In this document: one piece after another, positions 1-10,300 of the stretch
Layout: each line of letters opens with the position of its first letter
Position numbering within the stretch: position 1 is the stretch's first letter
Assembly (NCBI RefSeq): GCF_004346685.1
Contig: NZ_SMCO01000023.1
Coordinates: 1-48,049 of the forward strand
Origin: Sulfurirhabdus autotrophica
GTDB taxonomy: Bacteria > Pseudomonadota > Gammaproteobacteria > Burkholderiales > SMCO01
Reading direction: 5' to 3'
DNA length: 48,049 nucleotides
Program-made: the position numbers and the translations under genes
Notes under the pieces: generated by a model
Databases searched by the model: none
Told to the model about the DNA's origin: nothing
Seen by the model: only the letters and a program-made list of their open reading frames with translations

Positions 1-38
1 CTGCTCCAGTGTTTGATTTCTTGCGTCTTCTTTATCCA
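1..38 (-). CDS. N-terminal fragment of a putative IS630-family transposase
   Basis: Only 13 codons are visible, reading MDKEDARNQTLEQ before the window ends. This charged opening resembles the N-termini I remember for IS630-type transposases, where a helix-turn-helix domain follows. No strong ribosome binding site is seen upstream of the ATG; an in-frame TTG lies nearby. Too little sequence is present to be certain, and the catalytic DDE domain would lie outside the window. Confidence 0.35.
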
Positions 39-94
39 TGCGTTTAAGACAACGGCGAATCAAAAAGTTCAAACTTTATCGTGCCGGATCTATA
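1..94 (-). mobile_element. Probable end of an IS630-like insertion sequence inside pilN (partial)
   Basis: The pilN reading frame cannot be followed left of about position 93: frame 2 has a TGA at 14-16 and no frame gives the expected PilN coiled-coil. The reverse strand instead carries an open frame from an ATG at 38 running off the window edge. The junction with pilN is the tetramer TATA at 91-94, which fits a TA target duplication, the hallmark of IS630/Tc1-mariner elements. The codon at 92-94 is ATA (Ile) where the family has Leu, as expected if the upstream base was replaced by element DNA. Assignment to IS630 is inference from 13 residues and the TA junction; the other end of the element is not in the window. 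Confidence 0.45.
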
Positions 95-367
95 GTTCGC
101 CAGTTACCAGAAGGCATCTACCTTAAAGCCATTAAACAAACAGGCGATATGGTTAATTTGCAAGGCTATGCGCAATCCAATGCTCGCGTATCAACCCTTA
201 TGCGCAATCTGGATGCTTCACCGTGGCTGGAATTGCCAGTACTCATCGAAATCAAAGTCGCAACAGTAAATAATGTGAGAACTAATGAATTTTCGCTTAA
301 CGTCAAACTGACGGCCCCGAAACAGACGGATGGTGCTGACCCCAAGGCCAAGGATAAAAAAGCATGA
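93..367 (+). pseudogene. pilN: pilN, 3' part only: type IV pilus inner-membrane alignment protein
   Basis: PilN pairs with PilO in the inner-membrane alignment subcomplex that links cytoplasmic PilM to PilP and the PilQ secretin. From about codon 95 the sequence is clear PilN C-terminal domain: VRQLPEGIYLKAIKQTG, then YAQSNARVSTLMRNLDASPW, a core of conserved strands, and a charged tail. The stop overlaps the pilO ATG (ATGA at 364-367). The N-terminal cytoplasmic peptide that binds PilM, the membrane helix and the coiled-coil are absent, because the frame runs into what looks like inserted transposon DNA. An ORF opened at the ATG at 38 would be a chimera. If the insertion is real, PilN is inactivated and pilOPQ expression may be altered. 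An assembly artefact at the window edge is the alternative. Confidence 0.8.
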
Positions 368-987
368 CTTTGGATGACATAAACAACCTAGATTTTAAGG
401 ACATAGGCAACTGGCCGATACTACCCAAAGTAGTTCTACTGGGATTGCTATTCACAGGTATTTTGGTTGCCGGTTACTGGTTTGACTGGAGTGATCAGAA
501 TGTTGAACTTGAAACTGCGCAACAAAAAGAGTCAACGTTGCGAGAAGCGTTCATTACCAAGAAAAAACTCGCCATCAACCTGGACACCTATAAGCAGCAG
601 CTAAAAGATATTGAGGTCTCCTTTGGTGCACTTTTACGACAATTACCCAACAAATCGGAAATGCCTGCTTTGATCACAGACATAAACCAAGCCGGATTAG
701 GGCGCGGTTTGGAATTTGAGTTGTTCAAACCAGCACCACAAGAAACAAAAACAGAGTTTTATGCAGAGTTACCCGTCACTATCCGTGTAACAGGTAGTTA
801 TCATGATATTGGTGCCTTTACCAGTGATGTTTCACAGCTTTCACGTATTGTTACCTTAAATAATCTGGCTATTAACCCTGGTAAAAACAATACGCTTTCT
901 ATGGATGTTACTGCTAGCACCTTCCGTTACCTAGATGAAGACGAAATTGCCTCAAATAAAAAAGCAAATAAGGGGGGCAAAAAATGA
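364..987 (+). CDS. pilO: Type IV pilus assembly protein PilO
   Basis: Inner-membrane bitopic protein that heterodimerises with PilN and contacts the lipoprotein PilP. The 207-residue product has a short cytoplasmic N-terminus, one membrane helix at about residues 21-39, a charged coiled-coil at about 45-85 and a periplasmic ferredoxin-like domain containing LLRQLPNKSEMPALITDINQ and GSYHDIGAFTSDVSQLSRIV. The final residues are Lys/Asn rich. The start overlaps the pilN stop by four bases and its own stop overlaps the pilP ATG, indicating translational coupling in a pilNOPQ operon. Length is typical for the family. Confidence 0.95.
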   Translation: MTLDDINNLDFKDIGNWPILPKVVLLGLLFTGILVAGYWFDWSDQNVELETAQQKESTLREAFITKKKLAINLDTYKQQLKDIEVSFGALLRQLPNKSEMPALITDINQAGLGRGLEFELFKPAPQETKTEFYAELPVTIRVTGSYHDIGAFTSDVSQLSRIVTLNNLAINPGKNNTLSMDVTASTFRYLDEDEIASNKKANKGGKK

Positions 988-1499
988 AGCGGATTGCTCC
1001 AATATTGTTAATTATCGGATTAGCTTCCTGTAGTTCTGATCAGAATGAAGATCTGAAGCAATTTGTTAATGATTCGGGAAAAGATTTACGTGGCAAAGTG
1101 GAACCATTACCCGAGATCAAACCCTACGAACCCTTCACATACGATGCCTTTGCGTTGCAAGATCCATTTAAGCCCCGCAAGTTGCTTCCGTCTAAGGGAG
1201 GGGGCGGACTTCAACCTGATTTAAATCGTCCGAAAGGTCCGTTAGAAGGCTATCCACTTGAAAATCTCAACATGGTGGGCATGCTGCAAAAAGACAAACA
1301 TACTTATGCCATCATCAAAACGCCAGACAATACCCTTTATAGGGTGATGATGGGTAACTACATTGGACAGAACTTTGGTTTAATCACCAAAGTCACTGAA
1401 TCAGAAGTCAGTATTAAAGAAATTGTTCAGGATAGCACAGGCGACTGGACCGAACGCGAAAGCAGTCTCCAACTACAGGAACAGGAGCAGAAGAAATGA
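984..1499 (+). CDS. pilP: Type IV pilus lipoprotein PilP
   Basis: Periplasmic lipoprotein that bridges the PilNO inner-membrane complex to the PilQ secretin. The 171-residue product begins with a lipoprotein signal peptide whose lipobox is LASC, so Cys16 would be lipidated. The linker holds the conserved YDAFALQDPFKPRKL segment. The C-terminal beta domain includes LENLNMVGMLQKDKHTYAII and GNYIGQNFGLITKV. ATGA overlaps join it to pilO upstream and pilQ downstream. Confidence 0.95.
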   Translation: MKRIAPILLIIGLASCSSDQNEDLKQFVNDSGKDLRGKVEPLPEIKPYEPFTYDAFALQDPFKPRKLLPSKGGGGLQPDLNRPKGPLEGYPLENLNMVGMLQKDKHTYAIIKTPDNTLYRVMMGNYIGQNFGLITKVTESEVSIKEIVQDSTGDWTERESSLQLQEQEQKK

Positions 1500-3619
1500 A
1501 GGTAACAACTCCAGCAAAATTAATTGGCATTACTTTGCCGTTTATCATGACGCTTGGTTTGGCAGCAATGACACCCGTTTCAGTTTATGCGGCTGAATCT
1601 GCGGGCGTTGAACAGTCAATTGAAAATAGCATTCAAAATATTGATTACTCTGTCCAGGCTGGCGGGAAAATTGTTTTAAAAATTTCCCTGAAAAATCCCA
1701 TTCAATCCATTCCTGCTGGTTTTGCAATTAATAACCCGCCAAGGATTGCGCTGGACTTTATTAACACGACAAACTCCGTTGGCAAAAACACTGTTAATGT
1801 TGACGAAGGCGTTTTACGCAACCTGAACATCGTTCAGGCTGGAAAAAGAACCCGGCTGGTCATGAACCTCGCTAAACCAGCCAGTTATGATACCCGTATT
1901 GATAATGGCGCCCTCCTGGTTACGCTTCAAGGAAGTGAAGTTGCCAGCGCAACCAGCAATATCACCACTCAATTTGCCCAAGGAAAAGCCGGCCCACAGA
2001 AACACAGCATCCGTGACATTGATTTCCGGAGAGGCAAAGCCGGTGAAGGCAGAGTCGTGGTGGATCTCTCTGATACTACAACAGGAATTGATATCCATAA
2101 GCAAGGTAAAACCTTGGTGGTAGATCTTGTAAGCACTTCGCTTCCAACCAATCTTGAGCGCAGACTTGACGTTATTGATTTTGGTACACCTGTTCAATCT
2201 GTAGATGCATTCAATCGTGGTGAAAACGTTAGAATCGTGATTGAGCCAAAAGGCCAATGGGAACATTCTGCTTATCAAGCAGATCGTCAGTTCATCATTG
2301 AGGTTAAACCCGTTGTTGAGGATCCAACAAAGCTGGCTCAAGGATCAAAATCCAAATACAGTGGCGAAAAACTCTCCCTTAATTTCCAAAATGTTGAAAT
2401 TCGATCAGTACTGCAAGTCATAGCAGACTTTACCGGCCTCAATATTATTACCAGTGATACCGTATCCGGCAATCTAACTTTGCGCTTGAAAGATGTTCCT
2501 TGGGATCAGGCTCTGGATATTATTTTGCAAAGTAAAGGGCTTTCCATGCGTAAAAATGGAAATGTGATCCTTATTGCACCAAGTGAAGAACTGGCCACTA
2601 AAGAAAAGTTAGACTTGGAAGCACGCCAGCAGATTTCTGAGCTTGAAGCCACTCAAACTGAAAGTTATCAGCTGAAATACCAAAAAGGCGCTGCAATGAA
2701 AGCCCTTCTTTCGGATGAAAAACAAAAACTGTTATCTAAACGGGGTAGTGTTGTGGTGGATGAACGCACTAATACCCTTTTCATACAGGATACTGCCAGC
2801 AAGCTGGATGAAATTCGTAAGCTAATTAATCAAATTGATGTACCAGTTCGACAAGTCATGATTGAGTCAAGAATTGTTGAAGCAACGGATAGCTTTACCA
2901 AAGAATTAGGTGCTCGATTAGGCGTCCAGAATAAGGGATCAATTAATACAACATCCACTGGCTTTTCTGGCAATTTATCCAACTCTGCCTCTCTGGCAGC
3001 TGGGGCTGTAGCTAGTGGTGGTGGAAACCTTAATGTAAGCCTCCCTGTCACGGGGGCTGCGGGAAGTTTTGCACTTACCCTTCTTGACCGTGGAGCCAGC
3101 AGCATAATTAATCTAGAAATTTCTGCATTACAGTCAGATGGTCGAGGTAAAATCATTTCCAGCCCGAGGGTTATCACCGCCGATCAGACTGAAGCTACCA
3201 TTGAATCAGGTACTGAAATTCCTTATCAGCAAGCTTCCAGCAGTGGCGCCACAACCGTTGCTTTCAAAAAAGCAGTTCTGAGTTTGAAAGTAAAGCCGCA
3301 AATTACTCCTGATGATAACGTTCTCATGGAACTACAAGTCAACAAGGATACGCCAGATTACGACCATATCACAGCTGGCGTTCCCCCACTGTTGACAAAA
3401 CAGATAAATACTCAAGTACTAGTTGAAAATGGTGGTACGGTTGTGATTGGGGGTATTTATACCCAAAATCAGACTGAATCACTCACCAAAGTCCCTTTGT
3501 TAGGTGATATCCCGGTTTTAGGGTATTTATTTAAAACCAAGCGAAATCAAGATGACAAGGCTGAGTTATTGATTTTTATCACGCCCAAAATCTTGAAGGA
3601 CACCCTCAATATTCGTTAA
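1496..3619 (+). CDS. pilQ: Type IV pilus secretin PilQ
   Basis: Outer-membrane secretin through which the type IV pilus is extruded. The 707-residue precursor has a Sec signal peptide with likely cleavage near residue 32-33. Two AMIN-type peptidoglycan-binding domains follow (roughly 45-130 and 165-270). Then come a secretin N0/STN domain (about 290-365, LSLNFQNVEIRSVLQVIADF), an N1/NolW domain (about 385-455) and the beta-barrel secretin domain (about 510-705). The secretin signature is at the end: GGTVVIGGIYTQ and VPLLGDIPVLGYLFKTKR. It is the last gene of the pil operon; a strong hairpin terminator follows its stop. Confidence 0.96.
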   Translation: MKVTTPAKLIGITLPFIMTLGLAAMTPVSVYAAESAGVEQSIENSIQNIDYSVQAGGKIVLKISLKNPIQSIPAGFAINNPPRIALDFINTTNSVGKNTVNVDEGVLRNLNIVQAGKRTRLVMNLAKPASYDTRIDNGALLVTLQGSEVASATSNITTQFAQGKAGPQKHSIRDIDFRRGKAGEGRVVVDLSDTTTGIDIHKQGKTLVVDLVSTSLPTNLERRLDVIDFGTPVQSVDAFNRGENVRIVIEPKGQWEHSAYQADRQFIIEVKPVVEDPTKLAQGSKSKYSGEKLSLNFQNVEIRSVLQVIADFTGLNIITSDTVSGNLTLRLKDVPWDQALDIILQSKGLSMRKNGNVILIAPSEELATKEKLDLEARQQISELEATQTESYQLKYQKGAAMKALLSDEKQKLLSKRGSVVVDERTNTLFIQDTASKLDEIRKLINQIDVPVRQVMIESRIVEATDSFTKELGARLGVQNKGSINTTSTGFSGNLSNSASLAAGAVASGGGNLNVSLPVTGAAGSFALTLLDRGASSIINLEISALQSDGRGKIISSPRVITADQTEATIESGTEIPYQQASSSGATTVAFKKAVLSLKVKPQITPDDNVLMELQVNKDTPDYDHITAGVPPLLTKQINTQVLVENGGTVVIGGIYTQNQTESLTKVPLLGDIPVLGYLFKTKRNQDDKAELLIFITPKILKDTLNIR

Positions 3620-3628
3620 GTAACTTTG

Positions 3629-3663
3629 CTGCCGCGTTAAAACTAACGCGGCAGTTTCTTTTT
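3629..3663 (+). terminator. Rho-independent terminator of the pil operon
   Basis: A perfect 11-bp stem, CTGCCGCGTTA paired with TAACGCGGCAG around an AAAC loop (3629-3654), is followed by a T-rich run TTTCTTTTT. It lies 10 bases after the pilQ stop and 21 bases before the aroK start, so it separates the pil and aro transcription units. Confidence 0.92.
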
Positions 3664-3683
3664 ATTCGCTGTAAAATCCTCCA

Positions 3684-4196
3684 ATGACAAGTAACATCTT
3701 TCTCGTCGGGCTAATGGGTGCTGGCAAGACTACCGTTGGTAAGCTGCTTGCGAAACATCTCAACAAAACCTTTTTTGATTCCGATCAGGAAATTGAGCGC
3801 CGTACTGGCGTCAACATACCGCTGATTTTTGAAATTGAAGGGGAACCTGGATTCAGATCACGCGAATCGGGTGTCATTGCCGATCTCGCCAACATGGATA
3901 ATATTGTTCTGGCTACCGGCGGAGGCGCCATACTCAACGCGCAAAACCGTGAAGTGCTGAGTCAACGTGGCACAGTAATTTATTTACGTGCAACAGTGGA
4001 TGATTTATGGCAGCGCACCCGTCACGATAAAAATCGACCGCTACTTCAAACCCAGGACCCCCAAGAAAAACTCAAAGAACTTTTTGCTCTGCGTGATCCC
4101 TTATATCGTGAAATAGCGGACATCATCATCGATACCAGCAAGCAAAGTGTTCAAAACCTTGTGCATCAATTAGAAGAAAAACTCGCGCAACTTTGA
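3684..4196 (+). CDS. aroK: Shikimate kinase AroK
   Basis: Catalyses ATP-dependent phosphorylation of shikimate to shikimate-3-phosphate in aromatic amino acid synthesis. The 170-residue product has the family's small P-loop fold: Walker A GLMGAGKT at residues 9-16, the shikimate-binding [11 protein letters not shown] at about 33-43, [10 protein letters not shown], the ATGGGA glycine loop near 78-83, and the LID region with [11 protein letters not shown]. It starts shortly after the pil terminator. A TAAAAT hexamer at 3672-3677 could be a -10 box but would leave almost no leader. aroB follows after 55 bp, the usual proteobacterial pairing. Confidence 0.96.
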   Translation: MTSNIFLVGLMGAGKTTVGKLLAKHLNKTFFDSDQEIERRTGVNIPLIFEIEGEPGFRSRESGVIADLANMDNIVLATGGGAILNAQNREVLSQRGTVIYLRATVDDLWQRTRHDKNRPLLQTQDPQEKLKELFALRDPLYREIADIIIDTSKQSVQNLVHQLEEKLAQL

Positions 4197-4251
4197 GATT
4201 GAAACGTGTAATGGTAATGTATCGCCTGACCGTTCAGAAACAGCGAAGATT

Positions 4252-5340
4252 ATGCAAACCCTCACAGTTAATTTAAATGAACGCAGCTATCCTATTCTTA
4301 TCGGGGAAAATCTGCTGCATCAACCCGGGCTGATATTGCCACATCTGGCACAGAAGCAAGTCGCCATCATCACCAATACAACTGTTGCCCCCCTATATCT
4401 TGATACGTTAATAGCAGGACTTGCCCTGAATGACGTTAAAGTCATTCCGATTATTTTGCCTGATGGCGAAGCTTACAAAAATTCTGAAACCCTGAATCTC
4501 ATTTTTGATGCGCTGCTTTCTAATCGATGTGAGCGCAAAACCACCCTAATTGCACTAGGTGGAGGGGTCATTGGCGATTTAACCGGATTTGCTGCTGCGA
4601 CTTATCTGCGTGGTGTGCCATTCATCCAGATTCCGACAACATTACTCGCACAGGTCGACTCTTCTGTAGGTGGCAAAACAGGCATCAATCATCCATTAGG
4701 CAAAAACATGATTGGCGCATTTTATCAACCTAAATTGGTGCTTGCAGACATCTCCACACTCAGTACCTTGCCAGATCGCGAATTATCTGCAGGTTTAGCC
4801 GAGGTCATCAAATATGGATTGATTCGGGACTTGCCATTTTTTGAGTGGCTAGAACAGAACATGGAAAAACTCATGGCCCGCGATACCGTAGCACTGAGTT
4901 ATGCGATCAAGCGCTCCTGCGAAAGCAAAGCGGAAGTGGTTGCTGCAGACGAACATGAGTCTGGCCAGCGCGCACTGCTTAACCTCGGTCATACATTCGG
5001 CCATGCAATTGAATCCGGTATGGGCTATGGCAATTGGCTTCATGGGGAAGCCGTTGCGGCAGGCACCATGATGGCGGCTGATGTCTCCAGACGCATGGGT
5101 TGGCTGGATGACAAGGCAGTCACACGCATTCGGTCACTTTTCGTAAAAGCTGGTTTGCCTGTTGATGCACCTGATTTAGGGGCCAATAAATATCTGGACT
5201 TGATGGGACTGGATAAAAAAGTGGAGGGGGGACGTATTCGCTTTATTTTACTGAAGCGCCTTGGTGAGGCGCTGATTACCGCTGACATTCCAGAACAAAC
5301 CCTTAGAGCCACCCTTTCAGAGACAGTTGCTCGTGTCTGA
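4252..5340 (+). CDS. aroB: 3-dehydroquinate synthase AroB
   Basis: NAD- and metal-dependent cyclisation of DAHP to 3-dehydroquinate, second step of the shikimate pathway. At 362 residues it has normal length. Visible signatures are LPDGEAYKN, the NAD-binding [39 protein letters not shown], the metal-ligand region [23 protein letters not shown] and LHGEAVAAG. Its 3' end overlaps the start of the downstream HD hydrolase, suggesting aroK-aroB-dgt cotranscription. Confidence 0.96.
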   Translation: MQTLTVNLNERSYPILIGENLLHQPGLILPHLAQKQVAIITNTTVAPLYLDTLIAGLALNDVKVIPIILPDGEAYKNSETLNLIFDALLSNRCERKTTLIALGGGVIGDLTGFAAATYLRGVPFIQIPTTLLAQVDSSVGGKTGINHPLGKNMIGAFYQPKLVLADISTLSTLPDRELSAGLAEVIKYGLIRDLPFFEWLEQNMEKLMARDTVALSYAIKRSCESKAEVVAADEHESGQRALLNLGHTFGHAIESGMGYGNWLHGEAVAAGTMMAADVSRRMGWLDDKAVTRIRSLFVKAGLPVDAPDLGANKYLDLMGLDKKVEGGRIRFILLKRLGEALITADIPEQTLRATLSETVARV

Positions 5341-6454
5341 ACTTGCAGCGTACGCGGTCTCAGATCGCAGTTCCCGCGGACGCACTGTTAACGAGCCGAC
5401 ACCGGCAGGACGCTCGGAATTTGAACGTGACCGCGATCGCATTATCCACTCAACTGCTTTCAGAAGGCTGGAGTATAAAACCCAGGTTTTCGTCAATCAT
5501 GAGGGAGATCTGTTTCGTACTCGATTAACCCATAGCCTGGAAGTCGCGCAAATTGGTCGAGCCCTTGCGCGAAATCTGAACCTGAACGAAGAGCTGGTTG
5601 AAGCCATCACTCTGGCACATGATCTCGGTCACACTCCTTTTGGCCATGCCGGTCAGGATGCCTTGAATGCCTGCATGAAAGAATATGGTGGCTTCGAGCA
5701 TAACCTGCAATCACTACGAGTAGTCGATGTTCTGGAAGAGCGATATGCGGAATTCGATGGATTAAATCTCTGCTTTGAAACACGCGAAGGTATTTTAAAA
5801 CATTGCTCTCTCCCCCACGCCAAGCTTCTGGGCGAAGTGGGTGAACGTTTCCTGAATAACCTGCGCCCATCGCTGGAAGCGCAAGTGGCCAATTTGGCAG
5901 ATGAAGTTGCTTATAACAATCATGATGTGGATGATGGATTACGCTCCGGACTAATCACATTAGACCAATTATGTGAGATAACAGTTTTTGGTCGCCATAT
6001 GAATCTCGTTAAATCGCTTTACCCAAACCTGGCTGAACGCAGGCTGATCCATGAAACCGTTCGCAGAATGATTGGCACGCTGGTTTCCGATTTAATTGCC
6101 CAAAGTAAAACCAATATTGCCGAAATCACTCCCACCAGCCTGGATGATATCCATATGGCGCCCATGTTAATTGGGTTCAGCCCTGACATCCAACAAGAGC
6201 AACAAGAACTCAAACAATTTTTACGTATCCATCTTTACCAGCATTACCGTGTGACGCGCACGACTGTCAAAGCAAAACGTATTCTCAATGAATTATTTCA
6301 TGCATTCCTTGAGACACCACGCTTGCTTCCCCCACAGTATCAGCTCAAGGCCAAACTGGATAAACCCCGTACCATTGCTGACTATATTGCCGGAATGACG
6401 GACCGTTACGCCATTCTTGAACACCGCCGCTTATTTGCGGTCGAAGAAAACTAG
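5333..6454 (+). CDS. dgt: Deoxyguanosinetriphosphate triphosphohydrolase-like protein (HD domain)
   Basis: Predicted dNTP triphosphohydrolase that releases tripolyphosphate from dNTPs, a nucleotide-pool control activity. The HD metal site is intact: [27 protein letters not shown] and [16 protein letters not shown]. The N-terminal [22 protein letters not shown] and C-terminal [13 protein letters not shown] match the dGTPase-like type 2 subfamily. I chose GTG at 5333 ([11 protein letters not shown], 373 residues). A TTG at 5327 is also in frame, and both overlap the aroB stop. The exact nucleotide preference cannot be read from sequence. Confidence 0.9.
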   Translation: MSELAAYAVSDRSSRGRTVNEPTPAGRSEFERDRDRIIHSTAFRRLEYKTQVFVNHEGDLFRTRLTHSLEVAQIGRALARNLNLNEELVEAITLAHDLGHTPFGHAGQDALNACMKEYGGFEHNLQSLRVVDVLEERYAEFDGLNLCFETREGILKHCSLPHAKLLGEVGERFLNNLRPSLEAQVANLADEVAYNNHDVDDGLRSGLITLDQLCEITVFGRHMNLVKSLYPNLAERRLIHETVRRMIGTLVSDLIAQSKTNIAEITPTSLDDIHMAPMLIGFSPDIQQEQQELKQFLRIHLYQHYRVTRTTVKAKRILNELFHAFLETPRLLPPQYQLKAKLDKPRTIADYIAGMTDRYAILEHRRLFAVEEN

Positions 6455-6498
6455 ATTGATTGAACGATTTATCAATCCAACCCTGGAAAACTGATAGC

Positions 6499-7281
6499 AT
6501 GAATTCCGAAGAGATATTGAATGATATCGCCGGCAAGCTGCATCAAGAACAATCTGTCATCCTTCTGACAGGTGACTCATCCAGTAACGCAAGCGTACTT
6601 CTAAACAAATTAGACGCTTTGCTGAAGCATACTCATCTCGTTTTAATTCTCGGTAGCGGTCAGAACCAGAATTGTTATCAAATCCTTGCAGCGCAACTTC
6701 AATTAGACATTTCTCAATGCTCCCACCCGGAAATCGTTGCCAAGGTAGAAAAACAATTATTGTTGGGGGAGCAAAATAAAATTGTTCTCTTGTGTCACGA
6801 TGCAGAATCATACGACTCACTTACCTTTGACTGTCTCAGTAGACTGAACAATCTCAATGCATCAGCTTCCAAGGAATTTTCCCTGGTATTAAGTGGTAAT
6901 AAGCGGCTTCTTAAAAAACTGAAAAACCGCAACCTCCGCTCCTTACAACAGCATATTTCAGCCCAGTTTAATATATCGGAATCCCAAAAAGCCAGCCCTT
7001 CCCATTTCAGCCAATGGCGTATAGCTTTAATTGTTCCCGTATTGATCATTATCTATTTTTGGCCTCCCTTCTCTTCCAATCAAAGTAAGCTGATCTCTGT
7101 TCAAACAGAAAAACGACAAGAAATTACTTTGTCCTCTCTGCAAAAAATACCTAGCCTTAAAATCAGTGAAATTGTATTGCCTCACCCCAGCGAAAGCACT
7201 CCAGCACTTGCGAACCTGGAGCATATATTTGAATCAGAAGAAGAAGCCCTTGCTGCTATCAAGGCTGATAAGCTCAAATAA
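6499..7281 (+). CDS. Membrane-anchored AAA/ExeA-like protein with a degenerate P-loop
   Basis: A roughly 260-residue protein in the position where enterobacteria carry damX after aroB. The N-terminal half looks like an ExeA/GspA-type AAA domain (SVILLTGDSSSNASVLLNKL, then EQNKIVLLCHDAESYDSLTF and FSLVLSGNKRLLKKLKN). The Walker A lysine is missing (GDSSSNAS) and Walker B is degenerate, so ATP hydrolysis is doubtful. One membrane helix lies near residues 174-193 (IALIVPVLIIIYFWPPF), followed by a periplasmic tail of about 65 residues with no SPOR domain. The ATG at 6499 is preferred; a TTG at 6460 is in frame. Function is not known; a cell-envelope or division-linked role is suggested only by position. 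Confidence 0.75.
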   Translation: MNSEEILNDIAGKLHQEQSVILLTGDSSSNASVLLNKLDALLKHTHLVLILGSGQNQNCYQILAAQLQLDISQCSHPEIVAKVEKQLLLGEQNKIVLLCHDAESYDSLTFDCLSRLNNLNASASKEFSLVLSGNKRLLKKLKNRNLRSLQQHISAQFNISESQKASPSHFSQWRIALIVPVLIIIYFWPPFSSNQSKLISVQTEKRQEITLSSLQKIPSLKISEIVLPHPSESTPALANLEHIFESEEEALAAIKADKLK

Positions 7282-7291
7282 CACTCCCCCA

Positions 7292-7320
7292 TTGCTGGAT
7301 TTTCCTCAAACAGGTAAAAT
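7292..7320 (+). promoter_or_regulatory. Sigma-70-type promoter for gltBD
   Basis: TTGCTG at 7292-7297 and TAAAAT at 7315-7320 are separated by 17 bp. The spacing is ideal and the hexamers are close to consensus. The gltB ATG lies 34 bp after the -10 box, so the leader would be short. Confidence 0.65.
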
Positions 7321-7354
7321 CTAATACTTTTCACTTGATTTTTAGGCTTTGGTA

Positions 7355-10300
7355 ATGGACAGACAGCGTTGGTTGGACGGCACCCTTTACCGTCCAGACT
7401 TTGAACAGGATAGCTGCGGTTTTGGTCTGATGGCACAAATGGACGACAAACCGAGTCATTGGCTTGTACAGACGGCAATCAGCTCTTTGGCTTGCCTGAC
7501 TCACCGTGGTGCAGTTGCCGCAGATGGTAAATCTGGCGATGGATGTGGCTTGTTGTTTAAAAAACCCGATAGTTTTCTGCGCACAGTTGCTGCTGAAAAC
7601 GGGTTTAAACTGAATGATCGCTATGCAGCCGCTCTCGTGTTCCTGAGTCAGGATAAAGCAACCGCGCAACATGCTCGGACCTGCCTGGATCAAGAGTTGA
7701 CCGCGCAAGGTTTGCAAGTCGCCGGCTTCCGCAAAGTACCTACGGACTCATCCGCCTGCGGTGAGTACGCACTAGCCAACATGCCAGTCATCGAACAGAT
7801 TTTCGCCAACTGCCCTGATGAAATTGATGCCGATGCCTTTGAGCGGAAACTGTACATTGCTCGCCGAGGTGCAGAAAAGACGTTAAGTCCAAACGACACA
7901 GCCTTTTACATACCCACGTTATCAGCACGTGTTGTTTCGTATAAGGGCTTGGTTATGCCCGACAACCTGGCTGTATTTTATCCCGACCTGAGAGATGAGC
8001 GCTTCGCCTCTTCTCTCGCGGTATATCATCAGCGCTTTTCCACCAACACATGGCCTGAGTGGAAGTTGGCGCAGCCTTTCCGCTATCTCGCCCACAATGG
8101 TGAAATCAACACGCTGAAAGGCAATCGCAACTGGTCCCGTGCCCGCGAACAAAAATTTGAATCCAGGCATATTCCGGATATGAATGCGGTACGTCCGATC
8201 GTTTCCATGACGGGATCCGACTCCTACAGCATGGACAACATGCTGGAAGGATTGCTCATGGGTGGCGTGAATTTATTCCGCGCCCTGCGACTGATGATCC
8301 CGCCTGCCTGGCAAAATGTAAGCAGCATGGACCCAGATCTTCGTGCATTCTATGAATATAATTCCATGCACATGGAACCATGGGATGGCCCTGCGGGTAT
8401 CGTACTGACTGATGGTCGCTATGGTGCATGTATGCTGGATCGCAATGGATTAAGGCCAGCGCGTTATGTTGTTACCAAAGATCGCCATTTCACGATTGCC
8501 TCAGAGATTGGTGTCTGGAACTATGCGCCTGAAGACGTTGTACAAAAAGGCCGTGTCAAACCCGGCCAGATGATCGCTGTCGACATGGAAAACGGGAAAT
8601 TGCTCCTGCCGGAAGACATTGATGCACAGTTAAAATCAGCGCACCCCTATCGTGACTGGCTAAAAAACAACTCTCGCCATCTGGAATTGGGTATGGCAGA
8701 AGATGCAAACATTCCAGCAATGGATGCCGCAACACTGCTTACTTATCAGAAACTTTTCCAGGTGACGTTTGAAGAACGCGACCAGGTTGTACGCGTGCTT
8801 GCAGAAGATGGCCAGGAAGCAACCGGCTCAATGGGTGACGATACGCCGATGGCCGTTCTGTCACAAAAAGTTCGTTCGCCATTTGACTATCTTCGCCAGC
8901 AATTTGCACAGGTGACCAATCCACCGATCGACCCGATTCGCGAAGCCATTGTCATGTCCTTAAATACATGTTTTGGTCCAGAACGCAATCTGTTCGAAGA
9001 GTCTCCTGAGCATGCACAGCGCCTGGAAATCAAATCCCCGGTTTTAAGCCACGATAAATTTAACTGGCTTACCGCTACAGAGAAAAGCGGATACACGTGT
9101 ACCACCCTTGAGCTTAACTATGATCCAGCCAAATCGGATCTGGAAAAGGCCTTGCATACACTTGCAGAAAATGCGGTGCAGGCGGTGCGCAACGGTAGCG
9201 TGATTTTAACCTTGTCAGATCGCGGCATTAAGCCAGGCAATCTGTTAATTCACGCACTTTTTGCGACTGGATGCGTTCACCACGCATTAATCAAAGCCGG
9301 CCTGCGCTGCGATTGTAATATAGTCGTAGAAACGGGTACTACACGTGATCCTCACCAGGTAGCCTGCCTGTTAGGTTATGGCGCAACAGCCGTTTATCCT
9401 TATCTTGTCTATCAGGTCATTCAGGAACTGGTTCAGCAAGGTGAAATCAAAGTAAAACTGGAAGATGCCTTATGCAACTATCGCAAAGGTATCAACAAAG
9501 GATTACTGAAAGTTTTGTCAAAAATGGGCATCTCCACTATCGCCAGTTATCGTGGTGCTCAATTATTCGAAGCAGTCGGTATTCACGAAAATGTCGTTGA
9601 GCTGTGCCTGACAGGTACAGTAAGCCGTATTTCCGGTGCCTCTTTTGTGGACTTTGAAGAAGACCAGCAAAAACTGGCGAAAATTGCATTTAACCCTATG
9701 CGTTCCATAGGCCAGGGTGGATTGTTAAAGTTCATTTTTGGTGAAGAATTTCACGCCTACAACCCGGATGTGGTGGTCCAGCTTCAAAAAGCGGTACAAA
9801 ATAGCGATTACAAGGAATATCAAGCTTACGCACATTTGGTAAACAGCCGTCCAGTAGCCATGTTGCGCGACCTCATGCACCTGAAAGAAGATGCGGTTGC
9901 TATTCCACTGGATGAAGTTGAGCCTATCGAAAAGATTCTAAAACGCTTTGACTCTGCCGGTATGAGTCTTGGCGCGCTTTCCCCTGAAGCCCATGAATCT
10001 CTGGCAGAAGCAATGAACCGCTTGGGTGGACGCTCCAATTCAGGTGAAGGTGGCGAAGATCCGAAACGCTACGGCACCGTCAAGATGTCCAAAATCAAGC
10101 AGGTTGCTTCCGGCCGTTTTGGTGTGACACCTCATTATCTGGTTAATGCAGAAGTTCTACAGATTAAAGTCGCCCAAGGTGCAAAACCTGGCGAAGGTGG
10201 TCAATTACCCGGACACAAAGTGTCTGAAATGATCGCTACGCTGCGTTGCTCCAAACCCGGAATCAGCCTGATTTCACCTCCGCCACATCACGATATCTAT

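Noticed and set aside
38-367. Full-length 109-codon ORF as an intact pilN
   Set aside because: The first 18 codons do not resemble PilN and start inside what looks like transposon DNA; only the part from about 93 is genuine pilN.
1814-2341. 175-codon frame antisense to pilQ
   Set aside because: Opposite strand of conserved AMIN domains; low-complexity chance frame.
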